A stretch of 64,000 nt of DNA from Tretioscincus oriximinensis (lineage: Eukaryota > Chordata > Lepidosauria > Squamata > Gymnophthalmidae). The notes under the pieces were generated by a model. The model was not told the DNA's origin. It saw nothing but the letters and a program-made list of their open reading frames with translations, and did not search any database. Position numbers and translations under genes: made by a program. The stretch is from the NCBI GenBank assembly GCA_022410635.1, contig JAJVDF010000258.1, positions 380,779 to 444,778 on the forward strand, read 5' to 3'. The stretch's first letter is position 1. Every line of letters begins with the position of its first letter. This document shows positions 47,510 through 58,725 of the stretch, piece after piece.

Positions 47510-48045
47510 AACTGGCCCTCCCCTCCACTCTCTTTCTCCTCTCATGTTGCCCCCTCCTCTTCTCTCCCCACCCAGTGCCCTTCTCACACGGTGCCCCATC
47601 CATATCCCCTGCCTCTTCCATACACACAACCCATTAATCACCCACATCCAGGATCTATCTTCTCTGGCAGGGCCTCCAGCAGCAGTCATCATCTTCTGCC
47701 ACACACCATGAATGTACTGGAGATCACTTCACTTCCACTCTGCATGGGAACTTGATGATCTACAGTTCATTCACGGCTTGTGGCCGAAGAGGATGGCTGA
47801 AAATGTAGGCCAGGGCCAGGGAGGGGAGTGATGGGGAGACGGTGAGAGGCAGTGGGCTCCAGGCGACGCCTTGCTCCATGCAGCAGAGGCCTATTGATCC
47901 CTGCCACCTTGCAGTGGCTTCGCTACNACAATTGCAGTCTTCGCCTGGAGCCCTGTGGACTCCAGCCGAGACGCGATGCCCCTGTGTGGGATGCGCACAC
48001 AGACGGCGCCTAACTGGACACATTTTGACATCATCCAAGACGGCT
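47510..48045. other. GC-rich stretch with hairpin, unknown origin
   Basis: The first 150 bases are C/T-rich, and the rest is CpG-containing. A perfect 13-base inverted repeat pairs gggctccaggcga (47854-47866) with tcgcctggagccc (47941-47953). Open frames on both strands look compositional and match no family I know. It ends just before the tail of the SINE at 48066. Confidence 0.4.
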
Positions 48046-48065
48046 TTTTTGCCTTTTGTATATAA

Positions 48066-48309
48066 AGATTTGTACTTGTATCCCGCCCTACACCCGAAGG
48101 TTTCATGGCGGCCAACTAAAAGGCTGCACATACAGCTTTTGTTACTTTCTCCACAACAGACACCTTGTAAGTAGGTGGGACTGAGAGAGTTCTAAAGAAC
48201 TGTGACTGGCCCAGGGTCATCCATCTGGCTTTCATGAAGGATTGGGGAATTGAACCTGGAGACTACCAGATAAGAGTCCAACACCCTAACCACTACACCA
48301 AACCAGCTA
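48066..48309 (-). mobile_element. CORE-SINE (MIR type)
   Basis: It is on the complement strand. The A box tggtgtagtggttag lies at 48301-48287, the B box ccaggttcaattccc near 48258-48244, and the core tgaccctgggccagtcac at about 48219-48202. The L2-like tail runs from about 48110 down to 48066. It is near full length and matches the copy at 39307. Confidence 0.85.
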
Positions 48310-48723
48310 TCTTTTATCATATGTAAATGTGGCTGCAGTGTTAAATTTTTTATAGTATTTTGTTGTCTTTTCTATGATACTGGTTTACCAAAACCTTTAG
48401 CTTATTATATGAGCAGGTGAATTAACAGAATGCATATATGAATAAATACTTATTTGTAAAATGAGCAATAATTTAATTTTTTGAAGATATGCTTCCTTTA
48501 AAAAAGAGGGATAGAAAAAATGAATTAATGAATGACTAAGGAGAGAATAGATGAAAAGATACAGCATAATTTTAAAGTATGGTTAATTGCCATCTTAATT
48601 TTTATTTTCAACATGTTGAATGAGAATTTATTATTCCCTTACAGTTTGCTACTTTTGCTAACATAAGAGTGTGTTCTGGAATATATTTATATTTATAGTT
48701 TCAAAGGGGATTGGGAAGGCAAT

Positions 48724-48738
48724 AATCATAATCATCAT

Positions 48739-48777
<39 letters not shown>

Positions 48778-48781
48778 AAAT
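48724..48781 (+). repeat. (atc)n microsatellite
   Basis: It starts with mixed aatcat units and then becomes about a dozen clean atc/cat units. It lies 180 bp before the exon 32 acceptor. Confidence 0.92.
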
Positions 48782-48961
48782 CTTTTTATTAATTATCAAT
48801 TGATTATTATGTGTTGCTTGCATCAATTAATAAGTAATCAATAAATAATAATATTAACCTTAAATAGGATGTGTCGCCTTCCAAATTAAGAATTCAAATA
48901 GTATAGTGGTTTAAACTGCATAACCTTTAACTATTCCCCCTGTCTCCCATACTGTTTTCAG

Positions 48962-49135
48962 AAAAAACTACAAGATGTCTTCGCGAAGTTTCGTTTGTTT
49001 CAAAAGCCAGCCAATTTTGAGCAGCGCTTACAAGAATGTAAAAGAATTTTAGATGAGGTAAAACTGCAAGTGCCAATGTTGGATTTGAGGAATGTTGAAC
49101 AAGAAGCTGTGCAAACACAGCTGGATCACTGCATG
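48962..49135 (+). CDS. DMD: Dystrophin exon 32 (R10 end, R11 start)
   Basis: The exon is 174 bp, as in human, phase 0. It reads KKLQDVFAKFRLFQKPANFE, then QRLQECKRILDEVKLQVPML and VQTQLDHCM. Human has KKLQDVSMKFRLFQKPANFE. The acceptor is tttcag after a good pyrimidine run and the donor is gtgagt. It is separated from exon 33 by only 121 bp. R11 opens the second actin-binding part of the rod. Confidence 0.97.
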
Positions 49136-49256
49136 GTGAGTATTTGTGATGCAACAGAATGTTTTTTTTTAAAGATTCTCGTTTTTTAATTTTTTTAAAA
49201 AATGAAAAGTGTCATGTTTTTCAACGAATAAGTCTCTCTGTTCTGCAAATGTCTAG
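49136..49256 (+). other. DMD intron 32 (121 bp)
   Basis: This is a very short intron with gtgagt at its start and a pyrimidine run ending in gtctag. It is T/A-rich and holds no repeat. It is the shortest intron in the window by a factor of nine. Confidence 0.95.
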
Positions 49257-49412
49257 AAATTATATAAAACCCTCAGTGAAGTGAAATCTGAAGTTGAGAC
49301 GGTGATAAAGACTGGACGGCAGATTGTGCAAAAACAGCAAACAGAGAACCCAAAAGAATTGGATGAAAGGCTGACAGCTTTAAAATTACAGTATAATGAT
49401 TTGGGTGCAAAG
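49257..49412 (+). CDS. DMD: Dystrophin exon 33 (R11)
   Basis: The exon is 156 bp, as in human, phase 0. It reads [20 protein letters not shown], then [20 protein letters not shown] and [12 protein letters not shown]. Human has [20 protein letters not shown]. The acceptor is tctag and the donor gtaggt. The run [17 protein letters not shown] is almost unchanged between human and this species. Confidence 0.98.
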
Positions 49413-49930
49413 GTAGGTTTTCAAAGCAGAACCATTCTTTTTAATCATAACTTAATGTATATTTTTTCCATGGTGTAATATGTCATTTCATCTTTAGAAT
49501 TAATGTTGGTTAGGTTTATTTTTCAAATTGGAGAAAATGTCCATTTCATTGGTAGAAAGTTTTTAATTTTACTTCAGTTTCAATTTTCTTGGAATGTATA
49601 TTATTGAATTTGGAAGGAATAAGGGTACATGAAGTACTAGACTATATTATTAAACAATTATTAATGGTATATGGAGGGGAAAAGAAGAGTATGTGTTAAA
49701 AAAGTGGCACTTCTACATTGTGGACCAACTGAAATTTCATTTGCTGGGGATGGCTAGGAAGGCAGGCCACAACAGTTTAAAGCATAACTTGTTTATTAAC
49801 TTATTAACAATGGTAAAAAACCCTAACTCAAAAGCGTAACTATCACGCAACCCGAAAGCTAAACAGTAACATAACAAGAGCTTATTTAACAAGAACAAAT
49901 AACCTAAAAGTGGAGAAAAATAGGCCATGG

Positions 49931-51000
49931 CTTCAGTAGGAGTGTAGTAGACAAAAATAAAAAGACACCACNCGGCTGCTGCTGAAACAGATTTATTGAA
50001 AANAATGCCGAGTAACAAAACAAAGATGGAGACTATCTCTGCCTGGTATTTAAGAGATTTCGTTGATATTCGTCAGGCCCCAAAGGAAACCCAGCTGAGT
50101 TTAAGTTTAACAAGAAATGAGTAAAACTGAAGGTGAAAATCTCTGAGGCAAAATTCCAAAAGATTTTTAAATGTCTTCAATAATGGCACATCTGTTTCAG
50201 CAGCAGCCATGTGGTGTCTTTTTATTGTCTACTGCATTTGCCGGCACCACACCCCGCATTGTTCGCTTTGAGTAGGAGTGTGGCAGGCACAGCATCTTGG
50301 CTGACAGCCCAGGTCAGCCTCCTGGCCTGACCTGAAGACAGGCCATGCCCCGGTGGCGTGCCCCCCCTCTGGGAGCCTGCCCCAGTGGCAAGGCAGCCTA
50401 TACCAACTGCCCAGCTCGGGCCTTGCCAGTAGACCCCCAAGGACCATGTCCCAGTGACATAGGCCCTGAGCTGCCCAATCTCCTGGTGAGCCAGCCACCC
50501 TTGGTCTATGCGCCCAAGCTGTCCAGCAGCACCAACAACCTACCCCTTTTGTGGGTGATCACCAGGAGGATAAATGAGGCTTGTAAGGGCTCTCAAGGAG
50601 CGTTCCTGTTTATAGCTCACATCAAAGACTCCAAACATGCATTCAACCTTCCCATCCCCAAAGGTAGNCACACAAGTTCGGAACCTCTTATTGGGGGTAA
50701 GGTATGAGGTAGTTATGGGGATACCTGTTCCCAGGTTTTTTTACTCCTCCTGATCTGCCAACATGCATCACTGCCAGCATCACTACTCTTCTGCTATGAC
50801 TAGAAGAAAGAAAAGAGAAAAAAGTGGGGGGTTAGAGAGGGATTCAGGCTTTTCCGACAAAAGAGGGCGATGGGAGGGTTAGGGTTAGGGTGCGAAAGTA
50901 AGCTGANTTATTGAGGGAAAGGAGACAGACCTGGCTGGGTATTTTTAAGGTTCAACCCCATGAGTTAGTAAAAAAACAGATGGAAGACACTCCTGGCTAG
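49931..51000 (-). mobile_element. DIRS-related terminal region, second copy
   Basis: It starts with taggccatggc like the copies at 19539 and 60301. After the fold-back insertion it continues with gtaggagtgtggcaggcaca and gcatcttggctgacagccca. It is collinear with 60320-60840 in long blocks (gggccttgccagtagacccc, gaggcttgtaagggctctca, actcctcctgatctgccaa). No coding domain is visible, so only the terminal or untranslated part is present. The right end is uncertain. Confidence 0.55.
49948..50270. mobile_element. Fold-back element, candidate insertion
   Basis: The left arm (49948-49992) contains ataaaaagacaccac and ctgctgctgaaacagat. The right arm (50190-50230) is its complement, atctgtttcagcagcagcc and gtggtgtctttttattgtc. 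The arms match over about 40 bases with small gaps, around a spacer of about 200 bases. The whole is flanked by agtaggagtgtag (49935-49947) and agtaggagtgtgg (50271-50283), a possible 13-bp target duplication. About 40 bases lie outside the right arm but inside the duplication. Confidence 0.6.
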
Positions 51001-53339
51001 AAAGAAAGAGTTAGCCCAAAAAGAAAAGCTGTATAATAACATTAAATTGTTGATGGATATTTTTGGTTGAAGAAGGTTAAGCTCTGCATAAGGGAGAGGG
51101 GGGAAATAGACTGTTTTGAAACTTAAAGAAATAAGGTTGTTTAACAGATATATGCAATTTGAGTTTGTAATTGAAATTGAAATATTTTTAAAAAAAAGTT
51201 TTAAGTTTTCTCATAAATATTTAGTACCACACGTATCATTAAAATTCAGTTGGAAGGCAATGAAAATGCCAGTGTTTCTGTTCAGATTTGAATATAGCAC
51301 CATCTTATGCTTAAAAGACACCACTTTCACATTTGCTTCTTTTCTATTACCATTTTGTAAGCATTTATTTCCAACTGAGTCCTTTTCTATATGGAATTAT
51401 GAGAACCATTTGACGTTCTTCCTTGTGTTAAACAAAACAAATCATAATGATAGGTGAGAGAGACGTGGCTCAATTAGGGCAGTGCCTACAGAAGAAAGGC
51501 ACTATATCCATCTCCATTTTGAAGTAATGGAGCCTTCCATTATGGTGTTAAAGTTATGGTGTCTTCTCCAAAGAGTGGGAGAAAACATCTTGTAGATGTG
51601 GCACCTCCTCTGCCAAATGAGAGTTGAACGAGCCAACAGAATCACAGTGACTTGTCAACTACTATTGAACACGATGACAGTAGGCACCTTGTTGGACCCT
51701 CAGAGACATCCCAAAATATGTGATTCCAGTTTTGATTCCCTCTGTTAGGATTAATTGAACATGCCTCCATTTAGCAACCTTGATGAGGATTTTGAGTCAT
51801 GTGAACCATTATATTGTGTCATTGTATTGTAGTATAATATAAAATGCTGTTTATTGCATCTGTTAGATATTCCAAAGAAATGTTTTCGCCCTTTTAGCTG
51901 TTACAATCATTATGATAATTTCATTTCCTAAAACAAAATAACTTATGAAATTAAAATAATTATGGATTATGCTGATAAGGGTTTTAGTTAAATTAATCAA
52001 GATAGATCTAGAGGAAGGAACCAAGAGGTACTGTATCAGTTCAAAATAAAAAATGCAGCAATACAGCCAATAGGATTTATTATTTCGTTATCGTGTTTAA
52101 AATGCAATCAATTTTTTNNAAAAAAATCATATAAAAATTTTATTTTAAAAAAATTAAACAATTTTTAAACATCTACAATGAGACCAATTAGGAGAGGCAG
52201 GGAAAAGGCATCTTAAAAATTAAAAAAGCAGGATAAGGATTTTGACATGAATGGCAGAAAACAGAATCCGTTGTTATGTAATAGCTAATGTGAAAGGTTG
52301 GTTGGTTTAATATAATCTGGTTTACAGACAGGAAATGGGAAAAAAGGCAAAGCAAATTAAAGTAATATAGATAGAGAAAAAATCCATGTGTTTAATTATT
52401 GATTTCAATTAATTATATTTTATTGGGTTAATTGCTACTTTTCTGCAGAGAAAAATATGTTATTTTACTACTGTTAAATAAAAAGGTTAAATTGTATAAA
52501 AGAGAAAGACCTTAAGATGGCAGCATTTACTGTATTTCTTTTATTACATTTCTTTAAGAATATTATACTATTCAATCAACCTTACAATTAGTGCAGTTCC
52601 AGTTTAAATTGTTTAAGGACAACACAATTCTAATATAATGCTGTCCCTAGGTTTCCACATTGTTTTGTACAATATACTGAAGCCTATGACAATAGTTCTT
52701 AATTATTTCAAACCATAGAATTATTGTGACTGAAACTCTCCAAATAACTGTTTTGCCTCCAAGATATGTCTGACAAGATGGAGTATGATTATATGGTTCG
52801 TTTGACATTAAACTTTATTCAAATCTGATAAAATAAATAAACAAATATACATTTGAATTGTCTGAATACATATGCAAAAGATTCTTAAATTTTTTCCATA
52901 AATAAATGTTAAAAAAAGAAATAAAAAAATTAAAGGACTATTTTAGTCCTTATTAGTTTTTGTCACTCTTTATGCCAACCTTGAAGCAATGTATACTTAG
53001 TATCACCATTCTGGCTTGTTTATTTTGTTCACTTGTTTTGACTTTCACTTTGGTGTTGGCAAAATGTAGTTACTATGCATGAAGTGTGAAATATAGTTTT
53101 TAAAGAAGGCACTTTGGAGGCAATTTTATCTTCTGCCCGCCTGATGTGTCCACTGTTCCATGCGCTCCCAAAGTCTTTGCTGCGCAATAGATAGCCTCCA
53201 CATATTATCAGTTTTAGCAACCTCCATTTTGACTCTGAAAGAAAAGATGCCTCAGAGCTTCAGTATGCAAATTGTAAAATACTCATTGGCTCTTGCCTAG
53301 TAGCAATTGCCTGGGAACTTAGCCCATCTTGCTTTCTCA

Positions 53340-53580
53340 TCGCAACAGCATCTAGGGAGGGCAGAGACGTACTTAAATACCAGCGCTGATGCTCCGCCTC
53401 TCCCTAGCTCTCCTGCAGCCGGAGCGAGCATTCCTGGGGCAATTTACTCCAGAAGAAAAGACGCCGCACCGGCTGCCTACTGGCCGTTCCCTTCGCCTCC
53501 AATTCCTGGACGCCCAAAGCGCGTTTCCAGGTATTTGCCTGGGAACTGTATGCTGGCTCATAGGCAAGTGCAGCAATAAT
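53340..53580. other. CpG-rich stretch upstream of exon 34
   Basis: About 240 bases have many CpG sites, in sharp contrast to the surrounding AT-rich intron. tacttaaatacc at about 53370 looks TATA-like. A potential splice donor (ttccag before gtattt at 53531) and a pyrimidine-plus-cag acceptor (53408-53418) can be seen. The first Met codon of the stretch (53389) gives a frame that would not join exon 34 in phase. It may be inserted DNA or a regulatory island. Confidence 0.35.
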
Positions 53581-53940
53581 TTCTGGGTCTTGTGATATTA
53601 TGAGAATTGCGAGGATGTGTTAAGGACTGAGAAGAAACTGTGATGAAAATTGAAAGTAAATGGGGACATGCTTTGAGTTGTCTTGCCTTTTTTAAAAAAA
53701 AAAAAAAGCTGTTTTAAGTGGGAAAGCAGACTAAGTCTCGTCTTCGGAAATATTTTTAAACAACTAATTGTAGCAACTATTGATGCGAAACAGAAGCTAA
53801 ATTGCCTTTATACTTAATAGTAGTTGATATTGAGCTTTTGTAACCAAGAATGAGCAAAATAAATTTATACAAAGAAGAGTAGTATAACCCACAAAGTGCA
53901 AGACTGAAAGATAAAGGATTTCACGTTATTTCCCTTTCAG

Positions 53941-54111
53941 GTGACTGAGAAAAAGCAAGAACTGGAGAAATGTTTGAAATTATCTCGGAAACTGAGAAAG
54001 GAAATGAATGTTCTGACAGAATGGTTGGCAGTGACAGATTCTGAACTGACAAAGAGATCAGCAGTAGAAGGAATGCCTATCAATTTAGATGCTGAAGTTG
54101 CCTGGAGCAAG
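53941..54111 (+). CDS. DMD: Dystrophin exon 34 (R11 end, R12 start)
   Basis: The exon is 171 bp, as in human, phase 0. It reads VTEKKQELEKCLKLSRKLRK, then EMNVLTEWLAVTDSELTKRS and AVEGMPINLDAEVAWSK. Human has VTERKQQLEKCLKLSRKMRK. Splice sites are tttcag and gtaata. The helix A anchor TEWLA is identical to human. Confidence 0.98.
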
Positions 54112-55524
54112 GTAATAATAATATATTTTCCCTTGTAAATTCACATATGAATCTCTGATGTTATCTCACTGTCACAACATTTTTTTTAAAAAGGTGTAAA
54201 CTACATAAAAATTCAGCTGTAAATAATTTTCACTCTGCTCTATTTAGTGCGTAACAATATATATCTATGGAACTTCCAAAAAGACAGTGGTCACAAACAA
54301 ACCCCACTGAGGATAGCTTAAACGGGGAGAGACCATCTATTTTGGTCCAGAAAGTGCCAGCAACATTCTTGCTATTGTTGCTGCTGCCTCTGCACTATTG
54401 AAAGTGTGGCAAAAGCTCTGTGGATTTGGGTTACTGCGCTGGATGATACAAATAGTAGTTTGGGAGGATGGGCAGGGAGAATCAGTGGGGATAATCAGTG
54501 GGGGTTGGGAAACTGTCATTTAGTGTCTGCTTCCTCTGCCATTCCCCTGTGAACCCCCCTCCCAAGTTCTGGATGCCTTCAATTTTGTGTGGCAAATCCT
54601 TCATAGTTATGCTATAATAGCATTTAAAAATGAACCCTTAATTAAGGTGCAAGGTGAGCAATCATAAGGAGACATGATGTATCCAAGCATATTTTCTTAA
54701 TATTGGGGCACCGTTCATCAAAATGGAAAAGCCATTATTTATCACTGATTAAGACAAAGGCTTTTATTTTCTAGTTTTATCTTGATAAGATGAATACCAT
54801 GAATCTATAACATAAAAAAATACTTAGAAGTGAACATGTCTAGTACTCAAGCTATACCCATTTATTACAATCAGTTCTTCAGACAAGCATATCAGCTGGA
54901 AATTCTTTATTCATGCTGTTATCCTCTTCCTGCGTAGAATTTCTTATTCTTGAATGGGGTGATTTTGAAAGACCAGGATTCACAATGTGTTGATGAGATA
55001 CTGAACAACTGGCTGGATTTAGGCAGTTTGTTATCAACTCTTGGGACTCATATTCCTGTTAAAGAGATATTGGCCTGTTTTCAATTTTCGATTACCAGAT
55101 GGTGTTATCTAGAAAGCTTCATATTTGAAAATCATTACTGTTAAAATGTAGCTCATGTTACATAATGGTGGAGAATATAAATTGAAATATATTGGATTGT
55201 GCTAGTATTACAGATATTTTCTCAGGGAAAATAAATAAAAAGTTAAGATTGCCACAATGAAAAAGAGGATAAATATTTCAAGTAAATGAGCATATAATCA
55301 CAATTTTTTTTATAACATAATTTCTAATTTGGACATTTATCTTATCTTTGCACATTAAGATGCATAGGAACTTTATTTTAAAGTCTTTGTGGATGTTCCT
55401 CAGTATGCAGTATACTTTATTTCTTCTTTTCAACTTGGGTTTTTGAAAATGTTGATGATTAATAAAATTAAAATTTTATTCTTGCCATTATTTTAATTAA
55501 GTTTTCCATGTTTGCACAAATAAT

Positions 55525-55745
55525 AACATTTATTTATAGCACCATTTTCACAAAAGGGTAGCATACATAGCTTTTGTTGCTTTCTCCACAACAGACACTC
55601 TGTGAAGTAGGTGGGGCTGAGTGAGTTATAAGAACTGTGATTGGACCAAGATCACCCAGTTGGCTACATGGAGGAATATGGAATCAAACTGAGACACTAC
55701 AAGCTAGGAGTCCAACACTCTAACAACTACACCAAAATGGCTCCA
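55525..55745 (-). mobile_element. CORE-SINE (MIR type), diverged
   Basis: On the complement the head has tggtgtagttgttag and a decayed B box (ctcagtttgattc, 55693-55681). The core reads tgatcttggtccaatcac and the following ctcactcagccccacctact fits the two better copies. The 3' tail is replaced by AT-rich sequence. Confidence 0.75.
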
Positions 55746-57000
55746 AATAGTGTTGGAGTGAGGGGATATACTTCAGCATAGTGTTTATCATGTTGAGTTT
55801 GTAAATTGGTCAAAGCAAAGAAGTGATAGAATAAGTGTATGGTTACAGAATGTCATTCCATCCCTGTCCAGCTGGTGAAAATGAATAGCAGGTTGTCCTA
55901 TAAGTGAATTTAGCCCTATGTGAGGGTTTTGAGCTCCCTTTTATAAGGCAAAAGATATACTGAAGCACACTTTGGATGAACAGTCTATAAGCAAGCTGTG
56001 CAATGACTAGATGAAACAACTCCCAGGAATGTCCAAGGAAGTAGAGAAAGTTTTTTTTGTTAAACAAAGGGAGAATAGGCTGTCAAAGCAATAGCAGCAT
56101 TTGCATCTAATTCTCCAGAAAGAGAATTACACTGGTATCTCAGGTTTTATTGGTACAAGTACAAAGAGAGAGACTCTTGGACAGACCTAAACAATCATAG
56201 AGGAGGAAGGCTGGATTTACCTGCAAGTAGAGCTAAATTTTGTAATAGAAGGTGTAGCAAATATGCTTGCAGTAGGGCTGTCAAGATGGGATTAATGTAA
56301 CTTTTTTTAAAAAAAATCTTACTTGCAAATTGGGGGGAGGATAGGATGCAAATAGAACAGGAACAGTCAATTTGGTCTATATTTTCCATCCTTCTTGTTA
56401 CTGGAGGCTTAAGTCCATTACTTCTCTTAAAAGTAGTTCCTCACCTTTAGTTACCATAGCTATGAGTGGGGTGATATATTACATCATATTTTCCATTACA
56501 CACCAGTATTATCAGTTTGAATATGCTGAATATCTTTTTAAAATCAAATATAACCATGAAAGTTTTCATTCTTTTAAATGCACTCTTCTTAATTGATTAT
56601 ACTACATTTACTTTTTTCACAAAATCCTGAGAGCTATTTAAATCCAATCTTGCCACAGTTCTCATTGTTTTCTTGACCAGTATAACAGGGCATGTCATCT
56701 ATGCTACAACCTCCCTGGTTTATGCAAACATTTAACCAGTCAATTGAAATTTCCCATTATTACAGATCTTCCATTTTGTGGTGCTTCCTTGTTTTCCATT
56801 TCCAGGTCTCCTTTAGTACCCTTGGTTAAGAAGATGATACAATTAATATATTTTTATGGATCTCCCAATTGGAACAGCCTATTTTTTATGGATCTGCCTT
56901 CTACAGCATCACATTCCTTATTTTTCCTATAGAGTTTGTATCCAGGAATAATTGTGTTCCAATGATTCTCTAGCTTTCAGTTATATCTACTATATTTGTA

Positions 57001-57036
57001 GCACCTGAAGTAGTAGATTTGCCTACAAAAGCTCAT
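57001..57036 (-). repeat. Short Penelope-type terminal fragment
   Basis: The complement reads tatgagcttttgtaggcaaa, then ctacttcaggtgc. This fits the gagcttttgtagac ... cttcagatgc part of the motif only. It is short, so the call is weak. Confidence 0.4.
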
Positions 57037-57039
57037 AGA

Positions 57040-58725
57040 GTGTACCGCCCTATATCTGAAGGTCTCAGGGCGGTTAGCAATAAAAACACAATTAACATGT
57101 TTACATAAGAACATAAGAAGAGCCATACTGGATAAGGCCACAGCCCATCAAGTCCAGCATTCTGTCTGCCCACCAGATGCAACTGGGCAGTCCGAACAGA
57201 GGGAAGCTAAATATGCACCTGTTCGTGACTCCCTGCAAATAGTATCTCAGGAGTCCTGCCTGTTGCTCCATCCCGGAGGCAACAATCAGACATCCATACT
57301 AGTATCCATTTATACCCTTGGTGTCCATAAACCTGTCTAGTCCTGTCTTGAAACTATCCAAGCTGTTAGCCACCACTCCCTCTTCAGGAAGTAAATTCCA
57401 CAGGTCAATGACACTCTGGGTGAAAAAATCCTTTTTTCTGTTCTCACTTTTCTGCCCATCAGTTTCAAGGAGTGCCCTCTGCTCATAGTTTTTTCTCTAT
57501 TCACCCTATCCATCCTATGCGTGATTTTGTATACTTCAATCAGATCACCTCTCAAACATCGCCTTTCGAAGCTGAAGAGGCCCAGATGTTGCAGTCTGAT
57601 TTCATAAGAGAGGTGCTCCAGACCCTTGATTATTTTTGTTGCCCTTTTCTGCACCTTCTCCAGTTCCACCTTCTCCAGTTCCAAAATATCCCTCCTGCGA
57701 TGTGGTGACCAGAATTGAACACAGTATTCCAAACGTGACCTCACCACAGATTTATAAAGAGGCAAAACAACATTTGCTGACTTGTTTTCGATTCCTTTTC
57801 TAATTATCCCCAACATGGAATTTGCCTTTTTTGCTGCTGCTGCNCACTGCGTTGACATTTTCATTGAATTGTCCACCAACACTCCAAGATCCTTTTCTTG
57901 CTCGGTCACAGAAAGCTTAATTTCCATCAGGTGGNAGGAGTAGTTGGGGTTCTTTGCCCCAATGTGCATGACCTTACACTTGCTTAAATTGAAGTGCATT
58001 TGCCACTTTGATGCCCACTCACCCAATTTCAATAAATCACTCTGTAGTGCCTTACAATCATTTTCAGCTTTCACTACCCTGAATAGTTTAGTGTCGTCAG
58101 CAAACTTGGCTACTTCACTATTCACCTCGGCATCCAGATCATTTATAAATACATTGAAAAGCAAGGGTCCCAGTACAGACCCCTAGGGTACCCCTCTTCT
58201 TACCTCTTTCCACTCAGTGAACTGTCCATGTTTAAAACAGCCACATCTAAAAAATAGGAAAGGGGCAGCGGTTTCTAAGCCAAAGGCCAGGCTAAAGGTC
58301 TTCAAGCATTTTCTGAATGTGCACAGAGAAGGTGATTGATGTATCTTGAAGAGGAGACTATTCCATAGTCTGGGGGCCGCCACAGAAAAGGCCCTATCCT
58401 GGATTCCCACCCTCTCTGCCTCTGAGGGTGGCGGTACAGTGAGGAGCGCCTTCCCTACAGATCTTAAGCCACAGGCAGTCACATATGGGAGAAGGCGTTC
58501 CTTTAGATATTTGGGGCCCAAGTTGTGTAAACCTTTATAGGTGAGAGACAGTACCTTGAATTGGACTCAGTAGCAAATTGGCATCCACTGCAGTTTTTTC
58601 AGGGCCAGAGTGATGTGTGTCCGGCCAGTCGAACCGGCCAGCAATCTAGATGCAGCATTCTGCACCACTGCAGCTTCCAAACTGTTTTCAAGGGCAGACC
58701 CATATAGAGTGCATTACAATAGTCA
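57040..58725 (-). mobile_element. L2-type LINE copy split by a CR1 insertion
   Basis: The right part (58235-58725, minus strand) translates as KYLKERLLPYVTACGLRSVG and then AFSVAAPRLWNSLLF followed by FRKCLKTFSLAFGLE, the C-terminal end of an L2-clade reverse transcriptase. The left part (57040-57095) is its 3' tail on the complement: attgctaaccgccctgagac and cttcagatatagggcgg. Joined without the CR1, the order equals the uninterrupted copy at 62265-62610. Confidence 0.8.
57104..58226 (-). mobile_element. CR1 LINE nested in L2, with long open reverse transcriptase frame
   Basis: The minus-strand frame 58164-57337 stays open for 275 codons. It includes LFNVFINDLD, the catalytic FADDTKLFRV, KWQMHFNLSKCKVMHIGAKN, LPLYKSVVRSRLEYCVQFWS and VQKRATKIIKGLEHLSYEIR, then the CR1 3' region ending aagaacataagaagagccat (complement) at the left. 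Both sides carry catgttta (57096-57103 and 58227-58234), a candidate 8-bp target duplication. The 5' part of the element is missing. The intact catalytic block and long open frame suggest a younger copy than the one at 8445. Confidence 0.9.

Larger units (their letters stand above)
47111..48961 (+). other. DMD intron 31
   Basis: The intron is 1,851 bp. It holds a GC-rich stretch (47510-48045), a minus-strand CORE-SINE (48066-48309) and an (atc)n microsatellite (48724-48781). 47111-47510 and 48310-48720 are AT-rich with nothing recognisable. Confidence 0.85.
49413..53940 (+). other. DMD intron 33
   Basis: The intron is 4,528 bp. It holds the start of a second DIRS-related copy interrupted by a fold-back element (49931-51000) and a CpG-rich stretch shortly before exon 34 (53340-53580). 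51000-53280 is AT-rich with nothing recognisable. Confidence 0.85.

Noticed and set aside
50873..50892. Telomere-like ggttagggttaggg
   Set aside because: Only two to three units are present with no extension on either side. This is too little for an interstitial telomere array and is expected by chance in G-rich transposon sequence.
53389..53595. Met-initiated open frame in the CpG-rich patch as an alternative DMD first exon
   Set aside because: Using the visible donor at 53531 leaves the frame one base off relative to exon 34, and using the visible acceptor gives a 112-base exon that shifts the frame.
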